Source of the DNA: a virus
Virus record (IMG/VR): IMGVR_UViG_3300008459_000531
Location: 1-20,453 of that record
Strand: one strand, 5' to 3'
DNA: 20,453 bases
Shown: in pieces, positions 1-6,732 of the stretch
Layout: each line of letters opens with the position of its first letter
How positions within the stretch are numbered: position 1 is the first letter of the stretch
Position numbers and translations under genes: made by a program
Notes under the pieces: model-generated
What the model was told of the DNA's origin: nothing
What the model saw: only the letters and a program-made list of their open reading frames with translations
The model's database searches: none

Positions 1-1
1 A

Positions 2-529
2 GATCAATTAGTTATCTATCCTGGTCTTAAAGTATCAGGAAGCTTAACCGCATCTGCTGGCTCTTTGTTTACATCTGTAACTGCTTCTTCGCACGTATCA
101 GCTTCAAATTATTATGGAAATGGATCAAGTTTAACAAATATAACAGCCGATATTGCCAAAGCTACTGATATTGAGTTTGACAATTCTTCAACTAGTTCCA
201 TTATTTCCGTAGGACAACTTGTAGCTGTAAGTGGAAATTACATACACCCAGCAGATAACTCTGATTCCAAGAAATCTAATGTAATCGGCGTAGTAACAGA
301 AATAGGTGCTTTAACATATAAAGTAAGAACCGCCGGTGTAGTTAGCGCCAGCAACGCTGGCGCTTATACTGGTGGAGATCTACTGTATGTTGGTACAGGT
401 GGAAACGTAACAGATTATGCATCTATTGGTTCTGGAAACTACATAACTCAAATTGGTATCGGTAGCTATGATTGTAGTGTTTCTGGAAATGTAGTAATTC
501 AACCAAGAGTATTTGGTCAAAAAGCATAA
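2..529 (+). CDS. Fibre/adhesin-like virion structural protein, C-terminal part (5' end outside window)
   Basis: The frame is open from the left edge, so this is the last 175 residues of a longer protein. The first in-window start-like codon (TTG at 65) has no ribosome binding site and is probably internal. Residues read as low-complexity Ser/Thr/Ala/Gly repeats, with an 'SASNYYGNGSSLTNI' segment of the kind seen in phage tail-fibre and virion surface proteins. A beta-rich C-terminal domain follows (GQLVAVSGNY, GVVTEIG, GGDLLYVGTGG, QIGIGSYD). There are no cysteines before the final domain and no membrane segment. It lies 79 bases upstream of the scaffold gene, an unusual place for a fibre, so a head fibre or capsid decoration protein is also possible. 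The fibre-like nature is inferred from composition and short motifs only; the exact role is unknown. Confidence 0.6.
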   Translation, partial: DQLVIYPGLKVSGSLTASAGSLFTSVTASSHVSASNYYGNGSSLTNITADIAKATDIEFDNSSTSSIISVGQLVAVSGNYIHPADNSDSKKSNVIGVVTEIGALTYKVRTAGVVSASNAGAYTGGDLLYVGTGGNVTDYASIGSGNYITQIGIGSYDCSVSGNVVIQPRVFGQKA

Positions 530-608
530 CAATAATAACTAAAATAGTCCGTTAGAGATACACACCACTATTTATTACAAAGCTATACGATAATAAAGAG
601 GTAATTAT

Positions 609-1727
609 ATGTCTTCAATGCTAGATCAGGCGATAATCGACGCCAAATTGCTTCAAGAAACAGCACAAAAAAAAGCAGAAGCAAGCATCATAAAGAAATA
701 TGAACCAGAAATAAAAAAAGCAATACAAATGCTACTAGAACAAGATGATGCTCTAGGTGGCGATTCAACCGCTGGTGATATGCCCGCAACAGAACCAGAG
801 CAAACAGCAGCACCACTTGATATGGGCGGCATGGATGCTATGTCTGGTGGCGAAGCATCACCAGAAACAAAAAAATTTGTTAAAGATATTCCAGCGGCAT
901 ATCTCGGAGAAGATAATTCTCAAGAAATAGAAATCAATCTTGATTCAATTGTTGAAAAGATTGATGCTATGGAAAAAGAATTAAATATCATGGCACCTGA
1001 TCTATCAACTCCTGCTCATGAAGTGGTTCCACAAGCTAATCCTACAAGAATTGCTCAAGATACTCTAGCAGAATCATCAGAACAAGTAGAAGAAACAGAA
1101 GAATTAGAAGAAGAAGTTGTAGAAGAAGATACTCTAGAAGAAGAATTAACTCTTGATATCGGAAATGTAAGTGCTGGCGGTATTCATGCTAACGAAATTG
1201 AATTAAAACGCCAACACGATATTGCAAAAGCACTAGCTGCTCAAAATGCAGAACTCCAAGAACAACTAAGAGTCCGCGATGAAGAATTTGCGGCACTAGA
1301 AGAAAAACTATCAACAGTTTTCACTTCATTAAAAGAAACAAAAAGCAAGCTAAATAAATCAGCTCAAATCAATGTTCAACTAAAAGAAGGTTTTGAGCTA
1401 TTAACTAAGAAAATAGGTGAAGTTAATCTAACAAATGCTAGATTACTATACACAAATAAAACTTTAGGAAATGTCTCCCTGAATGAGCGGCAGAAAAAAC
1501 AAATTGCCGAATCCATTTCCAAGAGCAAGTCGGTAGAAGAAGCAAAGACAATCTACGAAACACTTCAAAAGTCAGCGCAAGTTGTTGTTGAAAAACGTAC
1601 AGCGCCACAATCACTGACTGAGGCTATTAATAGAGCGCCTTCTGCATTCCTACCTAGAAAAGATGCAGACCAAGCACTTAACCCTGAGAGGGATCGCTGG
1701 CAACGCATCGCAGGAATTAAAAAATAA
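609..1727 (+). CDS. 22: Prohead core scaffold protein, gp22-like
   Basis: This 372-residue, highly charged protein has an acidic, Gly/Met-rich segment (about 45-85), a Glu-rich stretch (about 160-185) and a long heptad-like coiled coil (about 195-290). It ends in a basic tail finishing RWQRIAGIKK. A T4-type scaffold fills the prohead and is then chopped up by the prohead protease. Many L/I-x-E sites, the T4 protease recognition pattern, are present (LQE, IVE, LEE, LKE, IGE, IAE, LTE), as expected for a scaffold. A GAGG ribosome binding site at 598-601, seven bases before the ATG, fixes the start. The gene sits directly before the major capsid gene, as gene 22 does before 23 in T4. It is longer than T4 gp22 (about 270 residues). 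The assignment rests on position, composition and the C-terminal motif. Confidence 0.8.
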   Translation: MSSMLDQAIIDAKLLQETAQKKAEASIIKKYEPEIKKAIQMLLEQDDALGGDSTAGDMPATEPEQTAAPLDMGGMDAMSGGEASPETKKFVKDIPAAYLGEDNSQEIEINLDSIVEKIDAMEKELNIMAPDLSTPAHEVVPQANPTRIAQDTLAESSEQVEETEELEEEVVEEDTLEEELTLDIGNVSAGGIHANEIELKRQHDIAKALAAQNAELQEQLRVRDEEFAALEEKLSTVFTSLKETKSKLNKSAQINVQLKEGFELLTKKIGEVNLTNARLLYTNKTLGNVSLNERQKKQIAESISKSKSVEEAKTIYETLQKSAQVVVEKRTAPQSLTEAINRAPSAFLPRKDADQALNPERDRWQRIAGIKK

Positions 1728-1744
1728 CATTTATGGAGATAAAA

Positions 1745-3571
1745 ATGGGAAATAACATTTTAGAAAGACTTACTGAAGGAACTCAATTCGCTGATAAAAG
1801 AAAAGAATCAGCAGCGCTACTATCAAAGTGGGAAAAAAGCGGTCTACTAGAAGGTATCACCGATGATCACCAACGTAATTCAATGGCCGTTCTACTAGAG
1901 AACCAAGCCAAAGAACTACTCCGCGAAGCCAACACAATGGCCGCTGGTGACGTTCAAGGTTTCGCCTCTGTAGCGTTCCCAATCGTTCGCCGCGTATTCG
2001 CTGGCCTCATTGCAAACGATCTAGTATCAGTTCAACCAATGAGCCTACCAAACGGATTAATCTTCTATATGGATTTCCGTCATGGCACCCAACTTGGTCT
2101 AGATGATGACAAAGTTGTTGCTGCTCGCACTGAGTCTGTTTACGGTGATCGCGTTGGTCAAGAAATTCGCCAAGGTGTTCGCGTTAACGGTAACGAATTC
2201 GCTGAAAAAGGTTTCTACGCTCTAACCAGCGGTTACGGAACTGCCCGCGTATCAGCAGGCGTTTCAGGATCAACCTTTGTTGCTGTAGCTAATTCAGTAG
2301 ATGCCGAAGATGCCGGTGCTCTTGCTAGATTCGATCCAGACGTTCTCGCGGAAGGCTCACGCAGAGTTGTTGTATTCCGCGCTGCTGTAAGCTCACTACC
2401 AGCTTCGTGGAATCTAGTTGCTGAACAAGATCTAACCTCACTATCAATCGTTTCTGGTACTGTTGCTGATTACGTTCAACCAAACGATCCACTACAAACC
2501 GTAACCGGTGGCGCTCTAACCCTAAACAGCCAAGCTGTAAGCCTCGTTCGCCGCTTAACCCGCGTTGTTGAAGGCGCTGGCAAACTAGGTGCTCAAGATA
2601 CCGTCGGTACTAAGTATCTAGAATTAACCTTCCTATCAACTTCTGGATTAAACTACGGCACCAGTGATACAATGGCTGATGGCGGCGCTAACAAAGTTGT
2701 AATGCAATTCCCAATCAAAGATCAAATTACTTCCGTTGGTGATAGCGCACTCGGTGCTCTAGCTGGTGCGGCTCCATGGGCACTAGAAAACAGCTCACAA
2801 ATTCCAGAGATTGAACTCAAAGTTGATTCATTCTCAATCACTGCTCGTTCACGCAAGCTCAAGGCTTCATGGACCCCAGAACTAGGTCAAGATCTAAATG
2901 CTTACCACAACCTAGACGCTGAAGTTGAACTAACTTCAATGCTATCTGAACAAATCGGTCTTGAAATCGATCAAGAAATTCTTAACGATCTAATCAAGGG
3001 TGCAACCGGTGGTGTTAAATACTGGTCACGCCGCCCAGGTAACTTCGTTAACCGTCTAACCGGCGAACCATTTGCTACCGATGCAAACACCGCCGTTCTA
3101 CCTCCTGATTTCACCGGTAACGTTTCTATGTGGTATGAAACCCTCCTAGAAACAATCAACGACGTATCAGCAGATATCCACCGTAAGACTCTACGTGGTG
3201 CTGCTAACTTCATCGTTGTATCACCTGAAGTTGCAAACATCCTAGAATTCACCGCTGGATTCCGCGCCACCGTTTCACACGATAGCGACAAGGGTTCAAC
3301 CGGTGCTGTCAAAGTTGGTGCTCTAAACAGCAAATTCGATGTTATCGTTGATCCTTACTTCCCACGTAACGTAATCCTCGTTGGCCGTAAGGGTGCAAGC
3401 TTCCTAGAGAGCGGTTATGTTTATGCTCCATACGTACCACTACAAACCACTCCAACCATCTTTGATCCACAAACCTTCACTCCACGTAAAGCGGTCATGA
3501 CCCGCTATGGAAAAGCGTTTGTAAGACCCGATATGTACGGTCTTGTAATTTGTAGAGATCTACAAGGCTAA
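1745..3571 (+). CDS. 23: Major capsid protein, T4 gp23 family
   Basis: This 608-residue protein forms the capsid hexamers. The HK97/T4-type core is recognisable from 'VQPMSLPNGLIFYMDF' near residue 97 and from the C-terminal block VGRKGASF, YAPYVPLQTTPTIFDPQTF, MTRYGKAF. The start is taken at ATG 1745, not 1733: GGAG at 1735-1738 overlaps the upstream ATG and is correctly placed for 1745 (six bases). The N-terminal stretch is a basic and acidic propeptide. L-R-E at residues 59-61, followed by Ala, fits T4 prohead protease cleavage. It is longer than T4 gp23 (521 residues), the extra length probably lying in the insertion domain (about 130-290). Codon use differs from the neighbours (CGC/CGT arginine, CTA leucine, ACC threonine), typical of a very highly expressed gene. 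A strong terminator follows. Confidence 0.95.
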   Translation: MGNNILERLTEGTQFADKRKESAALLSKWEKSGLLEGITDDHQRNSMAVLLENQAKELLREANTMAAGDVQGFASVAFPIVRRVFAGLIANDLVSVQPMSLPNGLIFYMDFRHGTQLGLDDDKVVAARTESVYGDRVGQEIRQGVRVNGNEFAEKGFYALTSGYGTARVSAGVSGSTFVAVANSVDAEDAGALARFDPDVLAEGSRRVVVFRAAVSSLPASWNLVAEQDLTSLSIVSGTVADYVQPNDPLQTVTGGALTLNSQAVSLVRRLTRVVEGAGKLGAQDTVGTKYLELTFLSTSGLNYGTSDTMADGGANKVVMQFPIKDQITSVGDSALGALAGAAPWALENSSQIPEIELKVDSFSITARSRKLKASWTPELGQDLNAYHNLDAEVELTSMLSEQIGLEIDQEILNDLIKGATGGVKYWSRRPGNFVNRLTGEPFATDANTAVLPPDFTGNVSMWYETLLETINDVSADIHRKTLRGAANFIVVSPEVANILEFTAGFRATVSHDSDKGSTGAVKVGALNSKFDVIVDPYFPRNVILVGRKGASFLESGYVYAPYVPLQTTPTIFDPQTFTPRKAVMTRYGKAFVRPDMYGLVICRDLQG

Positions 3572-3602
3572 TCTAGCTTAAAGTAAGTAATTTTATAATA
3601 AA

Positions 3603-3633
3603 GGCCCCGGCAGAAATGCCGGGGTTCTTTTTT
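3603..3633 (+). terminator. Rho-independent terminator after the capsid gene
   Basis: A perfect 8-bp stem (CCCCGGCA at 3605-3612 and TGCCGGGG at 3617-3624) closes a GAAA tetraloop. It is followed by TTC and a run of T. It ends the scaffold-capsid transcript 32 bases after the capsid stop codon. Confidence 0.95.
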
Positions 3634-3639
3634 ATATGC

Positions 3640-3668
3640 TTTACTATTGACTCGGTATGTGTTATATT
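3640..3668 (+). promoter_or_regulatory. Sigma70-like promoter with extended -10 for the nuclease cassette
   Basis: TTTACT (3640-3645) is followed after 17 bases by TATATT (3663-3668), with a TGT extended -10 element at 3660-3662. It lies between the capsid terminator and the first cassette gene and would give that cassette its own transcription by host RNA polymerase. It is recognised by eye only. Confidence 0.5.
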
Positions 3669-3688
3669 ACTTACTAGGAGGCAATTCA

Positions 3689-4120
3689 ATGAGTGAAAAT
3701 GAAACTGCTATAAAAATTCCGGAAGATAAAAAAACAATATGCGAAATTTGTAATAAAAAATTTCATTCCAAGGTAGGAATAAGCGTACATGTTAGTACAA
3801 TACATAATATTTCGTATGAGCAATATATTATAAAGTATTACAACAACAACCAACGCCCAGTGTGTATTATTTGTTCTAAAGAGACACGTTACGTTAGCAA
3901 AAATATTTCATTTAGAAAATACTGCTCAGAGCATTCCAACGATGCAAGATCTTCGTGGTCTAAAAACAATGGATATGGTGTAAAACAAGATGCCGGATGG
4001 AAACGTGGTCTGACAAAAGAAAATAATGAAACAATTAAAAAACACTCTGAGTGGATGACAGGTGAAAACAATCCTATGCATAAGAATAATTCAAACAATA
4101 GGAATAAAAATGACAATTAG
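3689..4120 (+). CDS. Zinc-finger and NUMOD3-like DNA-binding protein (homing-endonuclease type)
   Basis: This is a 143-residue basic protein. The ATG at 3689 is preceded by a perfect AGGAGG (3676-3681); the frame is open back to a TTG at 3647, but that lies inside the promoter. The N-terminus holds a C2H2 finger (C18, C21, H34, H39). A second metal site follows (C59, C62, C79, H82). A linker with GWKRGLTKEN leads to a NUMOD3-type motif, GENNPMHK (125-132), a DNA-binding module of phage homing endonucleases. No catalytic HNH or GIY-YIG core is visible, so by itself it looks like the DNA-recognition half. Its last 11 bases overlap the following nuclease gene. Its AT-rich, AAA/AAT-heavy codon use contrasts with the capsid gene, which fits acquisition as a mobile gene. 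It may instead be the front half of a frameshifted single gene. Confidence 0.7.
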   Translation: MSENETAIKIPEDKKTICEICNKKFHSKVGISVHVSTIHNISYEQYIIKYYNNNQRPVCIICSKETRYVSKNISFRKYCSEHSNDARSSWSKNNGYGVKQDAGWKRGLTKENNETIKKHSEWMTGENNPMHKNNSNNRNKNDN

Positions 4121-4667
4121 TTATCATTTTAAAAATTATTTAACTGAGCAATCTCTGGGAGAATTCCTTAAATTTGTATTTGGAGGTAAAGTTACCAGCC
4201 AAGTCAAGATAGACAAAAGGATGTCCTGTGATTATTGTATCGCTGGATTAAACGGCAAACTATACATAGAATTTGATGGGCCTTATCATTATACATCTCC
4301 TGTTTGTGCAGTAAACGACGATAGGAAAAAAGTTCTTATACAAGAAAATCCTTTAAATAATATCATCAGGATTCCTTACTTTATTCAGATTGATTCCACT
4401 ATATGGAAATCATTATTTGTTCCATATTTAAGATTTGCTGGTTTACAAGATTATGAGAAAATTAACATCACCACTGATTGGGAGCATGGGTTTATATCAA
4501 AAAAGATTGTATATCCAGCCTCATATTGTTCTCTTGGGGTTAATCGCTTTAAGGATGAACTAAGACAATTTGATAAAATATTAAATAATAAAATCTTTTA
4601 TAGTCTTTGTGAGGCAGCAAAAAAATTAGGAAATAATAACTTAGTATTTCACCACGAACGAGGTTAA
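4110..4667 (+). CDS. Vsr/DUF559-like PD-(D/E)XK nuclease, probable catalytic half of a homing endonuclease
   Basis: This 185-residue protein starts at ATG 4110, with AGGA at 4100-4103 six bases upstream, overlapping the stop of the preceding gene. The frame extends back to a GTG at 4062 that has no binding site. The core reads C-D41-Y-C-I-A, about ten residues, then IEFDGPYHY (E54, D56, H60), then NDDRKK (70-74). This spacing of D, E-x-D-G-x-x-H and D-x-R/K is that of the Vsr/DUF559-like branch of PD-(D/E)XK nucleases, which includes phage homing endonucleases of the I-Bth0305I type. It would cut DNA at the target recognised by itself or by the upstream finger protein. The C-terminal region (about 100-185) is not recognised. 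The function is inferred from motifs; an independent endonuclease or repair-type enzyme is possible. Confidence 0.65.
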   Translation: MTISYHFKNYLTEQSLGEFLKFVFGGKVTSQVKIDKRMSCDYCIAGLNGKLYIEFDGPYHYTSPVCAVNDDRKKVLIQENPLNNIIRIPYFIQIDSTIWKSLFVPYLRFAGLQDYEKINITTDWEHGFISKKIVYPASYCSLGVNRFKDELRQFDKILNNKIFYSLCEAAKKLGNNNLVFHHERG

Positions 4668-4746
4668 AAAATCTATGGCTGTGGAAGTAATATTTATACT
4701 TTAAAATTTTAAAAACTAATTAATGTAATAAAACCCACCAAGGCTA

Positions 4747-4755
4747 TGCTATAAT
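4747..4755 (+). promoter_or_regulatory. Extended -10 promoter candidate before the neck genes
   Basis: TGC followed by a consensus TATAAT (4750-4755) makes a perfect extended -10 element. The bases 17 upstream (AATAAA) do not resemble a -35, so any activity would depend on the extended element. Transcripts would begin near 4762, just before the inverted repeat at 4770-4813. Recognised by eye only. Confidence 0.4.
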
Positions 4756-4769
4756 TTAGTATCCTCAAA

Positions 4770-4813
4770 CTGGCGGGTTACTTATGTAATTTAATTGCTT
4801 CTTAACCCGCCAG
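4770..4813 (+). repeat. Inverted repeat, 11-bp perfect stem with 22-base loop, in the leader of the neck operon
   Basis: CTGGCGGGTTA (4770-4780) and its exact reverse complement TAACCCGCCAG (4803-4813) flank a 22-base AT-rich loop. The stem is GC-rich in otherwise AT-rich DNA. No T-run follows (AAACTATTTATT), so it is not a typical terminator. It lies just downstream of an extended -10 sequence and 30 bases before the next start codon. It could act as an mRNA leader hairpin, a processing or stability element, or a protein-binding site. Confidence 0.75.
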
Positions 4814-4843
4814 AAACTATTTATTCTATAGAGGATAAATTAT

Positions 4844-6127
4844 ATGGCATTGCCAACACTCACACCTGTATCAATAAGCAATAAGAGCATATTACCGGCC
4901 AATGGTGATATTCAAAACGTCACAACCAGTTCATTACCATTTGGAGTTTATCTCACAGAAGATAAGTGGACAACTGATCAAATAGATCTTTTTAAAAAAG
5001 GTGCTGTTGAACAAGTTTCTTATTTCTACAAGAAACTAGGCGGCGATGTTCTGGATATAGAAATTGTTGAAAGTCAAGTTTATGCGGCATACGAAGAAGC
5101 AACTCTTGAATATTCATATATTGTCAACCTCCAACATTCAAAAAATGTTTTATCAAGAGCACTTGGCACAAAAACAGGAACATTTGATCAAAAAGGTCAA
5201 TTGACTGGTTCTTCAGCAGAAGAACTATCACATAGTGAATTAAAATTTCCGCAATTTACACTTGGATATGCAAAAACTGTTGGATTAGGCTATTCTTCAT
5301 TGGCCGATCTTAACGGTACAGAGAATATTTATTCCGCTTCGTTTGATTTGATTGAGGGTAAGCAGGATTATGATCTCCAAGCTGTTGTTAGCGCCTCCTC
5401 AGCGTCAGGAAGTGTTCCATATGCAGATCTAGTTAAAAGCAAACGTATTGATGTTAGAAAAGTTTATTATAAAACACCAGCCGCATCATGGAACTTCTAT
5501 GGTTATTTCGGCGGTTTGAATGTTGTTGGAAATCTTTCAACATATGGTCAATATGCCGACGATAGCACGTTTGAGATTATACCAACTTGGCAGAACAAAC
5601 TTCAAGCTATGGCTTATGAAGATGCATTAAAAACTCGTATTTCTGATTGGAGTTATCAACTAAGAAATAATAAACTTCGCATATTTCCAACGCCAACCTC
5701 AACAGCACCTCTGAAGATGTGGTTCCTATTTTCAATACCAACAGATGCGTTTGATTCAACGGAAGGTGGTGGTGCGGTTGATGGCGTTAATAACATCAAC
5801 ACATTACCATTTGAAAACATTCCATACGATGCAATTAATTCTGTTGGAAAACAATGGATCCGTAGATTCTGTTTGTCATTGTGCAAAGAAATGCTTGGTT
5901 ATATCCGTAGCAAATTTGCAACAATTCCAATCCCAGGTGAAGCAGTCACATTGAATGGTGCTGCGCTTGTATCAGAAGCAAAAGCAGAACAAAAAGAACT
6001 CCGCGAAGAACTTGCGAAGATCCTTGATGAAACAACATATGATAAGCTTCTTGAGAGAGATGTTAGTATTACTGATAATACAACAAAGATTCAATCACAT
6101 GCTGCGAATCTTATATATGTAGGTTAG
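4844..6127 (+). CDS. 13: Neck / head-completion protein, gp13-like
   Basis: This is a 427-residue soluble protein starting at an ATG with GAGG at 4831-4834. In T4, gp13 together with gp14 closes the DNA-filled head and makes the platform for tail joining. Visible features are an N-terminal helical region (LFKKGAVEQVSYFYKKLGG, then YAAYEEATLEYSYIV), a beta-rich middle with Trp/Tyr-rich segments, and a C-terminal helical part. The last contains IRSKFATIPIPGEAVTLNG and a charged helix (about 375-405). It is longer than T4 gp13 (309 residues). The assignment rests on general pattern and on being followed by a gp14-like gene and the sheath. Another connector or adaptor protein would fit as well. 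Confidence 0.6.
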   Translation: MALPTLTPVSISNKSILPANGDIQNVTTSSLPFGVYLTEDKWTTDQIDLFKKGAVEQVSYFYKKLGGDVLDIEIVESQVYAAYEEATLEYSYIVNLQHSKNVLSRALGTKTGTFDQKGQLTGSSAEELSHSELKFPQFTLGYAKTVGLGYSSLADLNGTENIYSASFDLIEGKQDYDLQAVVSASSASGSVPYADLVKSKRIDVRKVYYKTPAASWNFYGYFGGLNVVGNLSTYGQYADDSTFEIIPTWQNKLQAMAYEDALKTRISDWSYQLRNNKLRIFPTPTSTAPLKMWFLFSIPTDAFDSTEGGGAVDGVNNINTLPFENIPYDAINSVGKQWIRRFCLSLCKEMLGYIRSKFATIPIPGEAVTLNGAALVSEAKAEQKELREELAKILDETTYDKLLERDVSITDNTTKIQSHAANLIYVG

Positions 6128-6166
6128 TTTTTTATTGCATTTTTTAGCAATATCATTGGATAAAAT

Positions 6167-6664
6167 ATGGCTAGAAAGAAAAAAGAAAAATGGGAGCAAC
6201 CGGAGTCACCTCCTCCGCCTTTGTTCACAAATAGGAAAGAGAAAGACTTTGTTAAACAAATCAATGACGAACTAATAGAACGCGTCATTGGTCAACAAAT
6301 TGTATATTATCCAATCAGCCTTGAACATACAAATTTTCATCCTCTATATGGTGAAGCGTTAACAAAAACATTCCTTCCTCCAATACATGTTTATGCGCTT
6401 GTTGAGTGGAGTGACTATAAAACAACAACAAATAACTTCGGAATAGATCGCAGACCATCTATCACAATACATTTTCATAAACGTAGACTAACAGAAGATC
6501 AAGATTTATATGTTAGAGAAGGCGATTTTGTTTTCTATGATAATGTTTTTTTTGAAATTGTCAGCCTAAGCGAACCAAAAAGAATATTTGGTGATTCTGA
6601 AAATAAGATGGAAATAGCTGCAAAATGCATAAAAGCCCGCGAAGGAACTTTTGATGCAAAATAA
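6167..6664 (+). CDS. 14: Neck protein, gp14-like
   Basis: This 165-residue protein has a very basic N-terminus (MARKKKEKW), a Pro-rich stretch, and a compact beta domain. That domain includes 'VIGQQIVYYPIS', 'LYGEALTKTFLPPI', 'VREGDFVFYDNVFFEI' and a C-terminal CIKAREGTF. This pattern resembles gp14 neck proteins of T4-related phages, though the protein is shorter than T4 gp14 (256 residues). It follows the gp13-like gene after 39 bases and precedes the sheath gene. The ribosome binding site is weak (GGA at 6158-6160). A short 6-bp hairpin lies in the preceding spacer. It is probably part of the head-tail connector; other head-completion or tail-terminator functions cannot be ruled out. Confidence 0.6.
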   Translation: MARKKKEKWEQPESPPPPLFTNRKEKDFVKQINDELIERVIGQQIVYYPISLEHTNFHPLYGEALTKTFLPPIHVYALVEWSDYKTTTNNFGIDRRPSITIHFHKRRLTEDQDLYVREGDFVFYDNVFFEIVSLSEPKRIFGDSENKMEIAAKCIKAREGTFDAK

Positions 6665-6732
6665 AGTATTTTGAGGAATCTTCAATCTACTTATTATAAG
6701 TTTTTTGTTATTTTTAGTCTAGGAGAATTTTT

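Noticed and set aside
2971-3333. Antisense open frame within the capsid gene, and similar minus-strand frames elsewhere
   Set aside because: They lie wholly opposite well-supported genes, lack ribosome binding sites and have no recognisable product.
3647-3688. TTG at 3647 as start of the zinc-finger gene
   Set aside because: This stretch is occupied by the promoter -10, and AGGAGG at 3676-3681 points clearly to ATG 3689.
3572-4843. Nuclease cassette as part of an intron interrupting the capsid gene
   Set aside because: The capsid protein is complete, with its normal C-terminus and its own terminator, so the cassette is free-standing and intergenic.
6133-6152. Hairpin TATTGC / GCAATA between the neck genes as a terminator
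   Set aside because: Only six AT-rich base pairs, with no T-run downstream on the + strand; too weak to call.
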